64,000 nucleotides of DNA. Source: Zoroaster sp. YZ-2022 (Eukaryota > Echinodermata > Asteroidea > Forcipulatida > Zoroasteridae). Made by a program: the position numbers and the translations under genes. The notes under the pieces are model-generated. The model saw only the letters and a list, made by a program, of their open reading frames with translations. It was not told the origin of the DNA and did no database searches. The stretch is taken from positions 88,875,204 to 88,939,203 of the forward strand of contig CM055816.1 in the NCBI GenBank assembly GCA_029582265.1, given 5' to 3'. This document shows, piece after piece, positions 12,165-25,556 of the stretch (position 1 is its first letter; each line of letters begins with the position of its first letter).

Positions 12165-15100
12165 CATTTTAGGCCAAATTTGGAAAAAAAACGACAAGGG
12201 GTAAGCACTGTCGTTTTTTTTCTTAAAAAGTTGGAAAGACAGGCGACTCAAATTATGAAAAATGGGTTCTAGGCACACTATTACATCTCTCCAGCAAGAA
12301 TCAAGCATTTTTTAAAAATGTAATTTTTAGGCCAAATTTCGAAAAAATGACAAGGGGTAAGTATTGTCGTTTTTTTTTTTACCTCGAAAAAAAATTTGTC
12401 TCCGATTCGCTTCAAATTTACACAGAATGAACCACTGTGTCTGCAGAATACAGCCACCGAGTTACAGCCTATTTGGACTAGTATAAAATTTCGTAATTTT
12501 ATCCATTTTTTCCCCATAAAATATTGATTTTCTTAAAAAGTTGGAAAGATAGGCGACTCAAATTATGAAAAATGGGTTCTAGGCACTCTATTACCTCTGT
12601 CCAGCAAGTATCAAGCATTTTTTAAAAATGTAATTTTTAGGCCAAATTTGGAAAAAACGACAAGGGGTAAGCATTGTCGTTTTTTTTCACCTCGAAAAAA
12701 AATTGTCTCCGATTCGCTTCAAGTTTACACAGAATGAACCACTGTGTCTGCAGAATACAGCCACCGAGTTACAGCCTATTTCGACTAGTATAAAATTTCG
12801 TAATTTTATCATTTTTTTTCATAAAATATTGATTTTCTTAAAAAGTTGGAAAGATAGGCGACTCAAATTATGAAAAATGGGTTCTAGGCACTCTTTTACC
12901 TCTGTCCAGCAAGTATCAAGCATTTTTTTTAAATGTCATTTTTAGGCCAAATTTGGAAAAAACGACAAGGGGTAAGCATTGTCGTTTTTTTCACCTCGAA
13001 AAAAAATTGTCTCCGATTCGCTTCAAATTTACACAGAATGAACCTCTGTGTCTGCAGAATACAGCCACCGAGTTACAGCCTATTTGGACTAGTATAAAAT
13101 TTCGTAATTTTATACATTTTTTCCCATGAAAATATTGATTTTCTTAAAAAGTTGGAAAGATAGGCGACTCAAATTATGAAAAATGGGTTCTAGGCACTCT
13201 ATTACCTCTGTCCAGCAAGTACCAAGCATTTTTTTTAAATGTCATTTTTAGGCCAAATTTGGAAAAAACGACAAGGGGTAAGCATTGTCGTTTTTTTTCA
13301 CCTCGAAAAAAAATTGTCTCCGTTTCGCTTCAAATTTACACAGAATGAACCACTGTGTCTGCAGAATACAGCCACCGAGTTACAGCCTATTTGGACTAGT
13401 ATAACATTTCGTAATTTCATCCATATTTTTTCATAAAATATTGATTTTCTTAAAAAGTTGGAAAGATAGGCGACTCAAATTATGAAAAATGGGTTCTAGG
13501 CACTCTATTACCTCTGTCCAGCAAGTATCAAGCATTTTTTTTAAATGTAATTTTTAGGCCAAATTTGGAAAAAACGACAAGGGGTAAGCATTGTCGTTTT
13601 TTTCACCTCGAAAAAAAATTGTCTCCGATTCGCTTCAAATTTACACAGAATGAACCACTGTGTCTGCAGAATACAGCCACCGAGTTACAGCCTATATGGA
13701 CTAGTATAAAATTTCGTAATTTCATCCATATTTTTTCATAAAATATTGATTTTCTTAAAAAGTTGGAAAGATAGGCGACTCAAATTATGAAAAATGGGTT
13801 CTAGGCACTCTATTACCTCTGTCCAGCAAGTATCAAGCATTAAAAAAAAATGTCATTTTTAGGCCAAATTTGGAAAAAACGACAAGGGGTAAGTATTGAC
13901 GTTTTTTTTCACCTCGAAAAAAAATTGTCTCCGATTCGCTTCAAATTTACACAGAATGAACCACTGTGTCTGCAGAATACAGCCACCGAGTTACAGCCTA
14001 TTTGGACTAGTATAAAATTTCGTAATTTTATCCATTTTTTCCCCCATAAAATATTGATTTTCTTAAAAAGTTGGAAAGATAGGCGACTCAAATTATGAAA
14101 AATGGGTTCTAGGCACTCTATTACCTCTGTCCAGCAAGTATCAAGCATTTTTTTTAAATGTAATTTTTAGGCCAAATTTGGAAAAAACGACAAGGGGTAA
14201 TAAGCATTGTCGTTTTTTTTCACCTCGAAAAAAAATTGTCTCCGATTCGCTTCAAATTTACACAGAATGAACCACTGTGTCTGCAGAATACAGCCACCGA
14301 GTTACAGCCTATATGGACTAGTATAAAATTTCGTAATTTCATCCATATTTTTTCATAAAATATTGATTTTCATAAAAAGTTGGAAAGATAGGCGACTCAA
14401 ATTATGAAAAATGGGTTCTAGGCACTCTATTACCTCTGTCCAGCAAGTATCAAGCATTAAATAAAATGTAATTTTTAGGCCAAATTTGGAAAAAAAGATA
14501 GGCGACTCAAATTATGAAAAATGGGTTCTAGGCACTCTATTACCTCTGTCCAGCAAGTATCAAGCATTAAAAAAAATGTCATTTTTAGGCCAAATTTGGA
14601 AAAAACTACAAGGGGTAAGCATTGTCGTTTTTTTCACCTCGAAAAAAAATTGTCTCCGATTCGCTTCAAATTTACACAGAATGAACCACTGTGTCTGCAG
14701 AATACAGCCACCGAGTTACAGCCTATTTGGACTAGTATAAAATTTCGTAATTTTATCATTTTTTTCCCCCATAAAATATTGATTTTCTTAAAAAGTTGGA
14801 AAGATAGGCGACTCAAATTATGAAAAATGGGTTCTAGGCACTCTATTACCTCTGTCCAGCAAGTATCAAGCATTTTAAAAAAATGTAATTTTTAGGCTAA
14901 ATTTGGAAAAAACGACAAGGGGTAAGCATTGTCGTTTTTTTCACCTCGAAAACAAATTGTCTCCGATTCGCTTCATATTTACACAGAATGAACCACTGTG
15001 TCTGCAGAATACAGCCACCGAGTTACAGCCTATATGGACTAGTATAAAATTTCGTAATTTTATACATTTTTTGTTCCATAAAATATTGATTTTCTTAAAA

Positions 15101-18100
15101 TGTTCGAAAGATAGGCGACTCAAATTATGAAAAATGGGTTCTAGGCACTCTATTTCCTCTGTCCAGCAAGTATCAATCATTTAAAAAAAATGTAATTTTT
15201 AGGCCAAATTTGGAAAAAACGACAAGGGGTAAGCATTGTCGTTTTTTTTCACCTCGAAAAAAAATTGTCTCCGATTCGCTTCAAGTTTACACAGAATGAA
15301 CCACTGTGTCTGCAGAATACAGCCACCGAGTTACAGCCTATTTCGACTAGTATAAAATTTCGTAATTTTATCATTTTTTTTCATAAAATATTGATTTTCT
15401 TAAAAAGTTGGAAAGATAGGGGACTCAAATTATGAAAAATGGGTTCTAGGCACTCTATTACCTCTGTCCAGCAAGTATCAAGCATTTTTTTTAAATGAAA
15501 TTTTTAGGCCAAATTTGGAAAAAAACGACAAGGGGTAAGCATTGACGTTTTTTTTTTCACCTCGAAAAAAAAATTGTCTCCGATTCGCTTCAAATTTACA
15601 CAGAATGAACCTCTGTGTCTGCAGAATACAGCCACCGAGTTACAGCCTATTTGGACTAGTATACAATTTCGTAATTTCATCCATATTTTTTCATAAAATA
15701 TTGATTTTCTTAAAAAGTTGGAAAGATAGGCGACTCAAATTATGAAAAATGGGTTCTAGGCACTCTATTACCTCTGTCCAGCAAGTATCAAGCATTTTTT
15801 TTAAATGTCATTTTTAGGCCAAATTTGGAAAAAACGACAAGGGGTAAGCATTGTCGTTTTTTTTCACCTCGAACTAAAATTGTGTCCGATTCGCTTCAAA
15901 TTTACACAGAATGAACCTCTGTGTCAGCAGAATACAGCCACCGAGTTACAGCCTATTTGGACTAGTATAAAATTTCGTAATTTTATACATTTTTTCCCAT
16001 GAAAATATTGATTTTCTTAAAAAGTTGGAAAGATAGGCGACTCAAATTATGAAAAATGGGTTCTAGGCACTCTATTACCTCTGTCCAGCAAGTACCAAGC
16101 ATTTTTTTTAAATGTCATTTTTAGGCCAAATTTGGAAAAAACGACAAGGGGTAAGCATTGTCGTTTTTTTTCACCTCGAAAAAAAATTGTCTCCGTTTCG
16201 CTTCAAATTTACACAGAATGAACCACTGTGTCTGCAGAATACAGCCACCGAGTTACAGCCTATTTGGACTAGTATAACATTTCGTAATTTCATCCATATT
16301 TTTTCATAAAATATTGATTTTCTTAAAAAGTTGGAAAGATAGGCGACTCAAATTATGAAAAATGGGTTCTAGGCACTCTATTACCTCTGTCCAGCAAGTA
16401 TCAAGCATTTTTTTTAAATGTAATTTTAGGTTAAATTTGGAAAAACGACAAGGGGTAAGCATTGTCGTTTTTTTCACCTCGAAAAAAATTGTCTCCGATT
16501 CGCTTCAAATTTACACAGAATGAACCACTGTGTCTGCAGAATACAGCCACCGAGTTACAGCCTATTGGACTAGTATAAAATTTCGTAATTTCATCCATAT
16601 TTTTTCATAAAATATTGATTTTCTTAAAAAGTTGGAAAGATAGGCGACTCAAATTATGAAAAATGGGTTCTAGGCACTCTATTACCTCTGTCCAGCAAGT
16701 ATCAAGCATTAAAAAAAAATGTCATTTTTAGGCCAAATTTGGAAAAAACGACAAGGGGTAAGCATTGTCGTTTTTTTTCACCTCGAAAAAAAATTGTCTC
16801 CGATTCGCTTCAAATTTACACAGAATGAACCACTGTGTCTGCAGAATACAGCCACCGAGTTACAGCCTATTTGGACTAGTATACAATTTCGTAATTTTAT
16901 CCATTTTTTTTCCCCCATAAAATATTGATTTTCTTAAAAAGTTGGAAAGATAGGCGACTCAAATTATGAAAAATGGGTTCTAGGCACTCTATTACCTCTG
17001 TCCAGCAAGTATCAAGCATTTTTTAAATGTAATTTTAGGCCAAATTTGGAAAAACGACAAGGGTAATAAGCATTGTCGTTTTTCACCTCGAAAAAATTGT
17101 TTCCGATTCGCTTCAAATTTACACAGAATGAACCACTGTGTCTGCAGAATACAGCCACCGAGTTACAGCCTATTTGGACTAGTATAAAATTTCGTAATTT
17201 CATCCATATTTTTTCATAAAATATTGATTTTCTTAAAAAGTTGGAAAGATAGGCGACTCAAATTATGAAAAATGGGTTCTAGGCACTCTATTACCTCTGT
17301 CCAGCAAGTATCAAGCATTAAATAAAATGTAATTTTTAGGCCAAATTTGGAAAAAAAGATAGGCGACTCAAATTATGAAAAATGGGTTCTAGGCACTCTA
17401 TTACCTCTGTCCAGCAAGTATCAAGCATTAAAAAAAATGTCATTTTTAGGCCAAATTTGGAAAAAACGACAAGGGGTAAGCATTGTCGTTTTTTTCACCT
17501 CGAAAAAAATTGTCTCCGATTCGCTTCAAATTTACACAGAATGAACCACTGTGTATGCAGAATACAGCCACCGAGTTACAGCCTATTTGGACTAGTATAA
17601 AATTTCGTAATTTTATCATTTTGTCCCCCCATAAAATATTGATTTTCTTAAAAAGTTGGAAAGATAGGCGACTCAAATTATGAAAAATGGGTTCTAGGCA
17701 CTCTATTACCTCTGTCCAGCAAGTATCAAGCATTTTTTTTAAATGAAATTTTTAGGCCAAATTTGGAAAAAAACGACAAGGGGTAAGCATTGACGTTTTT
17801 TCACCTCGAAAAAAATTGTCTCCGATTCGCTTCAAATTTACACAGAATGAACCTCTGTGTCTGCAGAATACAGCCACCGAGTTACAGCCTATTTGGACTA
17901 GTATACAATTTCGTAATTTTATCCATATTTTTTCATAAAATATTGATTTTCTTAAAAAGTTGGAAAGATAGGCGACTGAAATTATGAAAAATGGGTTCTA
18001 GGCACTCTATTACCTCTGTCCAGCAAGTATCAAGCATTTTTTTTAAATGTCATTTTTAGGCCAAATTTGGAAAACACGACAAGGGGTAAGCATTGTCGTT

Positions 18101-21100
18101 TTTTTCACCTCGAAACAAAATTGTCTCCGATTCGCTTCAAATTTACACAGAATGAACCACTGTGTCTGCAGAATACAGCCACCGAGTTACAGCCTATTTG
18201 GACTAGTATAAAATTTCGTAATTTTATCCATTTTTTCCCATGAAAATATTGATTTTCTTAAAAAGTTTGAAAGATAGGCGACTCAAATTATGAAAAATGG
18301 GTTCTAGGCACTCTATTACGTCTCTCCAGCAAGTACCAAGCATTTTTTAAATGTCATTTTAGGCCAAATTTGGAAAAACGACAAGGTAAGCATTGTCGTT
18401 TTTTCACCTCGAAAAAATTGTCTCCGTTTCGCTTCAAATTTACACAGAATGAACCACTGTGTCTGCAGAATACAGCCACCGAGTTACAGCCTATTTGGAC
18501 TAGTATAACATTTCGTAATTTCATCCATATTTTTCATAAAATATTGATTTTCTTAAAAGTTTGAAAGATAGGCGACTCAAATTATGAAAAATGGGTTCTA
18601 GGCACTCTATTACCTCTGTCCAGCAAGTACCAAGCATTTTTTTAAATGTAATTTTTAGGTTAAATTTGGAAAAACGACAAGGGTAAGCATTGTCGTTTTT
18701 TCACCTCGAAAAAAATTGTCTCCGATTCGCTTCAAATTTACACAGAATGAACCACTGTGTCTGCAGAATACAGCCACCGAGTTACAGCCTATATGGACTA
18801 GTATAAAATTTCGTAATTTCATCCATATTTTTTCATAAAATATTGATTTTCATAAAAAGTTGGAAAGATAGGCGACTCAAATTATGAAAAATGGGTTCTA
18901 GGCACTCTATTACCTCTGTCCAGCAAGTATCAAGCATTAAAAAAAATGTCATTTTTTTCACCTCGAAACAAAATTGTCTCCGATTCGCTTCAAATTTACA
19001 CAGAATGAACCACTGTGTCTGCAGAATACAGCCACCGAGTTACAGCCTATTTGGACTAGTATAAAATTTCGTAATTTTATCCATTTTTTCCCACATAAAA
19101 TATTGATTTTCTTAAAAAGTTGGAAAGATAGGCGACTCAAATTATGAAAAATGGGTTCTAGGCACTCTATTACCTCTGTCCAGCAAGTATCAAGCATTTT
19201 TTTTAAATGTAATTTTTAGGCCAAATTTGGAAAAAACGACAAGGGGTAATAAGCATTGTCGTTTTTTTCACCTCGAAAAAAAATTGTCTCCGATTCGCTT
19301 CAAATTTACACAGAATGAACCACTGTGTCTGCAGAATACAGCCACCGAGTTACAGCCTATATGGACTAGTATAAAATTTCGTAATTTCATCCATATTTTT
19401 TCATAAAATATTGATTTTCATAAAAAGTTGGAAAGATAGGCGACTCAAATTATGAAAAATGGGTTCTAGGCACTCTATTACCTCTGTCCAGCAAGTATCA
19501 AGCATTAAAAAAAATGTCATTTTAGGCCAAATTTGGAAAAAAGATAGGCGACTCAAATTATGAAAAATGGGTTCTAGGCACTCTATTACCTCTGTCCAGC
19601 AAGTATCAAGCATTAAAAAAAATGTCATTTTTAGGCCAAATTTGGAAAAAACTACAAGGGGTAAGCATTGTCGTTTTTTTCACCTCGAAAAAAAATTGTC
19701 TCCGATTCGCTTCAAATTTACACAGAATGAACCACTGTGTCTGCAGAATACAGCCACCGAGTTACAGCCTATTTGGACTAGTATAAAATTTCGTAATTTT
19801 ATCATTTTGTCCCCCCATAAAATATTGATTTTCTTAAAAAGTTGGAAAGATAGGCGACTCAAATTATGAAAAATGGGTTCTAGGCACTCTATTACCTCTG
19901 TCCAGCAAGTATCAAGCATTTTTTTTAAATGTAATTTTTAGGCCAAATTTGGAAAAAACGACAAGGGGTAAGCATTGTCGTTTTTTTCACCTCGAAAAAA
20001 AATTGTCTCCGATTCGCTTCATATTTACACAGAATGAACCACTGTGTCTGCAGAATACAGCCACCGAGTTACAGCCTATATGGACTAGTATAAAATTTCG
20101 TAATTTTATACATTTTTGTTCCATAAAATATTGATTTTCTTAAAAAGTTCGAAAGATAGCCGACTCAAATTATGAAAAATGGGTTCTAGGCACTCTATTT
20201 CCTCTGTCCAGCAAGTATCAATCATTAAAAAAAAATGTAATTTTTAGGCCAAATTTGGAAAAAACGACAAGGGGTAAGCATTGTCGTTTTTTTCACCTCG
20301 AAACAAAATTGTCTCCGATTCGCTTCAAATTTACACAGAATGAACCACTGTGTCTGCAGAATACAGCCACCGAGTTACAGCCTATTTGGACTAGTATAAA
20401 ATTTCGTAATTTTATCCATTTTTTTCCCCCATAAAATATTGATTTTCTTAAAAAGTTGGAAAGATAGGCGACTCAAATTATGAAAAATGGGTTCTAGGCA
20501 CTCTATTACCTCTCTCCAGCAAGTATCAAGCATTTTTTTTAAATGTAATTTTTAGGCTAAATTTGGAAAAAACGACAAGGGGTAAGTATTGTCGTTTTTT
20601 TCACCTCGAAAAAAAATTGTCTCCGATTCGCTTCAAATTTACACAGAATGAACCACTGTGTCTGCAGAATACAGCCACCGAGTTACAGCCTATATGGACT
20701 AGTATAAAATTTCGTAATTTCATCCATATTTTTTCATAAAATATTGATTTTCATAAAAAGTTGGAAAGATAGGCGACTCAAATTATGAAAAATGGGTTCT
20801 AGGCACTCTATTACCTCTGTCCAGCAAGTATCAAGCATTAAAAAAAATGTCATTTTTAGGCCAAATTTGGAAAAAACTACAAGGGGTAAGCATTGTCGTT
20901 TTTTTTCACCTCGAAAAAAAATTGTCTCCGATTCGCTTCAAATTTACACAGAATGAACCACTGTGTCTCCAGAATACAGCCACCGAGTTACAGCCTATTT
21001 GGACTAGTATAAAATTTCGTAATTTTATCATTTTTTCCCCCCATAAAATATTGATTTTCTTAAAAAGTTGGAAAGATAGGCGACTCAAATTATGAAAAAT

Positions 21101-21497
21101 GGGTTCTAGGCACTCTATTACCTCTGTCCAGCAAGTATCAAGCATTTTTTTTAAATGTAATTTTTAGGCCAAATTTGGAAAAAACGACAAGGGGTAAGCA
21201 TTGTCGTTTTTTTCACCTCGAAACAAAATTGTCTCCGATTCGCTTCAAATTTACACAGAATGAACCACTGTGTCTGCAGAATACAGCCACCGAGTTACAG
21301 CCTATTTGGACTAGTATACAATTTCGTAATTTTATCCATTCCCCCCCCCCCCATAAAATATTGATTTTCTTAAAAAGTTGGAAAGATAGGCGACTGAAAT
21401 TATGAAAAATGGGTTCTAGGCACTCTATTACCTCTGTCCAGCAAGTATCAAGCATTTTTTTTAAATGTAATTTTTAGGCCAAATTTGGAAAAAACGG
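12165..21497. repeat. ~306-bp satellite array, about 30 units
   Basis: Units contain 'ggcgactcaaattatgaaaa', 'gggttctaggcactctatta', 'ttaggccaaatttgg', 'cttcaaatttacacagaatg' and 'gccaccgagttacagcctat'. Each full unit also has a stem 'aacgacaa'-'ggggtaagca'-'ttgtcgtt'. Units differ by single bases and poly-A/T length. Joints where a unit is cut and refused recur, for example near 14490, 17360 and 19540, which shows higher-order duplication. The many 60-100 residue open frames here are repeats of one another and show no coding signature. Confidence 0.97.
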
Positions 21498-21588
21498 AAT
21501 TTTACACTACTGCTCCAGGACTTTGTTTCATGTTATTTAGAAATTCAAGTGTCTCCAAAACAAAAATAAATTTAAAAAAAATTTATTG

Positions 21589-22259
21589 TAAAAAAGTGCG
21601 GAGAGTTAGTCAGAGTGTCGACCAGGTATTAGGATGACTCAAAGTCCGGGACACCCCGGCATGGTGATCACCTTAGCACCCTTCTGGGAGGTCGCTACCC
21701 TCCCGATCCCTCCTTTTCTCCCCCGTCCGTACATTTCCTCCACGCTCTAACCTTCAGGGGAGAGACATGGCGGTCCCCAAGCCATTGCCGCAGCCAGCAG
21801 CTGCCATGTCTCTGTGTCTCAGGAGCAGGATTCGAACCCGGACGTACCAGCCTGGAACTGCCTGCAATTGACAGACCAGTGGACTAACGGCTTGCGCCAT
21901 TTATCCTGTTGGTAGTTGGATAAGAATTTAAAACTACTTAAATAAACCATTGTGATAAAATGAAAAAGAAATTTGTCGCTGCTGGGGCTCGAACCCAGAT
22001 GAACTGCAACTAATGACCGACCAGTGGACTAACGTCTTGCGCCACCAATCCTGTTGGTATATGGAGGTGAATTTAATACTACTTAAATATACCATCGTGA
22101 TTGCTCAACCATGTAAAATGAAAATAAAATTTGGCGCTACTAGGATTCGAACACTGGTCACCTGCCATTGAACAGACCAGTTGACGAACAGCATGCGCCA
22201 CTAGTCCTGTTGTTAATAGGAACGAAGTTTGAAACTACTTAAATTACTGTGATTGCGCA
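21589..22259 (-). repeat. Right inverted arm with tRNA-like units
   Basis: Reverse complement of the left arm: 'gtgcggagagttag', the hairpin block, then three tRNA-like units read on the minus strand toward the satellite. B boxes appear on the plus strand as ggattcgaac and gctcgaaccc. It matches the left arm with few differences, mostly in the outer units. Confidence 0.85.
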
Positions 22260-22353
22260 GCCAGCAGCTGCCATGTCTCTGTGTGTCAGGAGCAGGATTC
22301 GAACCCGGACGTACCAGCCTGGAACTGCCTGCAATTGACAGACCAGTGGACTA

Positions 22354-22384
<31 letters not shown>

Positions 22385-22760
22385 CCATTTATCCTGTTGG
22401 TATTTGGAGATGAATTTAATACTACTTAAATAAATCGTGATTGCGTAATCAAAAAAAAAAAAAAAATTTTTTTTAAATAGAACAGTGGGGCCAGTAGGAT
22501 TTGAACCCAGGTCGCTCGCATCGAAATATATTGCCAATGGCCTGCGCCAGCAATCCTTCCAAGTATTGTGAGTTGAATTTATTACTATTTATAAATAAAA
22601 ACTGATTGTGTAATTAATTAAAAATAAAACAGTGCCGCAAATAGGATTCTAATGGGATCCTTCGGGGAGAGAGCAGGATTCGAACCCAGACGTACGTCTT
22701 GAAACGTCTGTAACTAAACAATTTAATGATTGCTGTTTATTTTTGGCCAATAGGTTGACA
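22260..22760 (-). repeat. Extra tRNA-like units outside the right arm
   Basis: A further copy of the inner tRNA-like unit (22262-22400) follows the arm directly and contains a 7-bp microsatellite (cttacgg)n at 22355-22380. Two more diverged units follow at about 22485-22560 and 22630-22710, each with a B-box word (ggatttgaaccc, ggattcgaaccc) on the plus strand. The left side has no such extension. Confidence 0.7.
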
Positions 22761-22779
22761 GGTCAACGTGGTGAGATTC

Positions 22780-24078
22780 GTGACCCTTTGACCCGGAAGT
22801 TAAAGACTACTTCACAAACACCAGAATGCATCAAAAGAATGCGCAAAAACATGTACTTCCTGCCAAAATATCCAAACCCTAAACCCAGTGGGTCGACTTG
22901 ACTTGATATCAGCGTTAAGTCGCACAATATTATTTTCTGGTATGGAATTAAGGTTAAGTCAAAATTTTACAAATAAAATTATTAGAAAGAATGACTTCTT
23001 GAAAAGATGTTGATGATTAGTTGCATTCACAATTGTTTGATATTTCTTGAAAAAAATTTTTCTATGGAATTTGGAAATACAAACATTTCATTTTATGAAA
23101 ATGCAGATTTAACTCCGATCCCATATTGTGGGAGCAGCAGGTTACATATACATGTATCAGGGTAACGAGATAGCCTTGATGAAACTAGCGGTGGGACGGT
23201 TAACCGGTCAAAACTACCCAAACTGCCAGCAGCTACCGAAATATTTTTTTTTAAATTAAATTTTGGAAGAGTTTGCCACCCATTTTGTTGTTCTAGACTT
23301 TCTTTTTTGCCGCGTTGGTTATTAAACAGCGCTAGATGAAATATGCTTATTTCATGTTCAGTTCACATCATGCTATATACTAATACACAGGAGTGCAAAT
23401 ATATTTCTCAAAAAAGCCCTCTGTGGAAGATTTGTTATGTCTGAGTTGCTAAGGGTATGCGCTGACTATTGACAAATCTGGGTTGGTGTATAACAAATGA
23501 AACATGAAAAATGAACACAAACAAGCAACAATTATAATTTAATCACATGTACATAGGTACGCTTTTTATTTCTTACAAGTTACATGTTAAAAATTGTTTA
23601 CAAAACATTATTTATACAAAGCTTATACATGAAGTACTTATGGCCTGCATTTATTTGCAACTGAATCTGCTATAGTACATTAATAAGCCTTCAGTAAAAT
23701 AAAGCTGTTTATATCAGTTTAAAAATAAAAATACATTTTTCATAAAGAACAAAGGAAACAAAAACAAACACTGTATGTCGTTTGTAAAACAATTTGTACA
23801 AGAACATAATGTGTATATATACTGCATACACAGACTAGTAACATTAGGAGTTGTTTCACAATGATGATTTAAAGTTCTATTTGGAATCAAGTGTGCATTT
23901 GACCTATGAGGTTAAAGGTCATTCTGCAGTATTTCATCAGGGACTATCTTGTTCATAAGTGATGTAGTTAGAGGCGGAAGTACAATAAATTTTACACACG
24001 CGCATTGCTTCATGCGCAACCAATGTGCCTCGTAGTTACCACTTACAAAGAAGATAGGAGATGAATAGTGGAACAGAT
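22780..24078. other. Intergenic, nothing recognised
   Basis: AT-rich DNA without exons or clear repeats. Confidence 0.5.
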
Positions 24079-24293
24079 GGGTCATTCCACCAGGTTGGGG
24101 CAAGCTTTGTGACGTAGTTCAGTATTACGAGTGCACATTCTCAGTTGTTATTCAAATTAGAATGAAATCAATCTCTGTGCCTTGAATAGGAAGTTACAGT
24201 AATGTTAATTTGGAGTCATAATAAATGGTACATTTTACCTTCGTAACAAGGGACATCTATCACAAAGCTTGCTCCAACCTGGTGGAATAACCC
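24079..24293. mobile_element. MITE with 34-bp ends, GGGTCATTCCACCAGG family (copy 1)
   Basis: 'gggtcattccaccaggttgg' and on to 'ggcaagctttgtga' is mirrored at the right end by 'tcacaaagcttgctccaacc' and 'tggtggaata accc'. About 215 bp, no coding capacity. A second copy lies at 27209-27423. Confidence 0.85.
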
Positions 24294-24718
24294 ATATGCA
24301 ATCTTATAAATAAACACTGAACTTTGTCAAGGTGTTCCCGTGATAAATATCTATTCCTAGTTCATATCAGTCAAACAAATCTTGGATACATTTCTGAATC
24401 TAAATTCAATGAGTTTTACAATGATGACTAGCTACATAGATGAACGATTATTTGCAGTGATGATAAACTTATGTTGTTAATATTGCTTCGTCAATTTAAT
24501 CATGCAATGTAGCTTAGGGTTATTCAAAGCCTTATATGTATTTCATATGTTGGATATTGTAATTGAGGATACTAGCTATCGGCTCCTGCATAGTGATATT
24601 ACTCTGCAGTATTTACATGTAGCTACATACAGGGCAGCCATTTCATCTATTGCAGTAAAAGCTATCATGAATATCCCGCCTTGTTGTTTATAAGCAACAG
24701 GTATTCTGTGTTTAGATA

Positions 24719-24946
24719 TTAAAGGAACAATATCGTCATGATCAGAGCAGACTTCCAAGAGGACATGGAATCAGTGTCCTAGTTTAAGATGAACACAGTG
24801 ACTGAAAATTACTGGCTCATTTATGCAGCAGCAACGGTAATATGACCTTATCATGTGGGGTATTATTTATTTTCAGTCACTGAGTTAATCTAAAACTAGC
24901 ACTCCAATTCCATGCCCTGTTGATCATGATGATATTGTCGATTTAA
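24719..24946. mobile_element. TTAA-flanked MITE, AGGGACAATATCGTCA family (family 1, copy a)
   Basis: TTAA borders both ends. Inverted ends are 'aggaacaatatcgtcatgat' and 'atcatgatgatattgtcg', followed inside by 'catggaatcagtgtcctagt' and its mirror. The core holds 'cagtgactgaaaattactgg'. TTAA duplication is the hallmark of piggyBac-type insertion. Other copies: 29800-30023, 41707-42190, 55500-56083, 60598-61030, and fragments at 32675-32820 and 54325-54476. Confidence 0.8.
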
Positions 24947-25169
24947 AGATTCCTTCATGCCATGAGCTTCACCAACATTTTAACCGATATTTGCCCGACC
25001 TTTCTTCAAGATTCTTAGAGAGTCCAAGAGTCTTGTGTGCCAATAATGATAGCAAATGAGCACATCAGCAGTGTTTCCTCACATCACGGTCAAAGAGTGG
25101 TTAGAATGTATACATATTAAAACATGACAAAGAGGTATGTTGAATGCAGTCAGCAACTCATACAACATG

Positions 25170-25556
25170 GAGTGTCGTGGCCGAGCGGTCTAGCGCACCG
25201 AACTCAAGTTCTAGTGTTGCCAGCAGCAGGGTGTGGGTTCGAGTCCCAGTCGTGACACTTGTGTCCTTGAGCAAGGTACTTAACCATAATTGCTTCGTCC
25301 TTCGGATGGGACGTAAAGCCGTAGGTCCCGTGTGTTGTGTAATGCACGTAAAAGAACCCAGGAAACTTATCGTGAAAGTGTTTCTGGTTTGATTTGGCTG
25401 CAAATTGCGCCACCGCGCTCTCCCATTGTGGGCGCTTTGATTATTCACATAATTCCTTCTTTACAAATCCCACATCTGGTTGTTTATCTTTGTTTCAGCG
25501 CCTTGAGTACCTTATAGGTAGATACGTGCGCTATATAAGACTTCGTTATTATTATG
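25170..25556 (+). mobile_element. tRNA-Leu-derived SINE, full length, distinct body
   Basis: The head 'gtcgtggccgagcggtcta' (A box), an anticodon arm 'gaactcaagttc' with CAA, and 'gggttcgagtccc' (B box) match tRNA-Leu(CAA). The body has 'ttgagcaaggtacttaacc' and 'cggatgggacgtaaagccg'. The 3' end has 'cgccttgagtacc', 'tgcgctatataaga' and a short ATT tail. The body differs from the other SINE copies in the middle, so it is a subfamily. Confidence 0.85.

Larger units (their letters stand above)
11157..22259. mobile_element. Giant foldback-like element: inverted arms around a satellite core
   Basis: Arms of about 680 bp (11157-11832 and 21589-22259) are inverted copies of one another. In the inner half they are close to identical; I noticed about one difference in nearly 300 bp. 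Between them lie short unique flanks and about 9.3 kb of a ~306-bp tandem repeat. There is no coding region. The overall plan recalls foldback elements such as Drosophila FB and sea urchin TU, in which long inverted ends contain tandem units, but the tRNA-like content of these arms is unlike what I know of them. Whether it is a mobile element, a satellite locus or partly an assembly product cannot be told from sequence alone. Confidence 0.7.

Noticed and set aside
13239..21455. Dozens of 60-100 codon frames such as MSFLGQIWKK... and MLDTCWTEVIECLEP...
   Set aside because: All are the same satellite unit read repeatedly on both strands; they drift with poly-A/T length and show no coding constraint.
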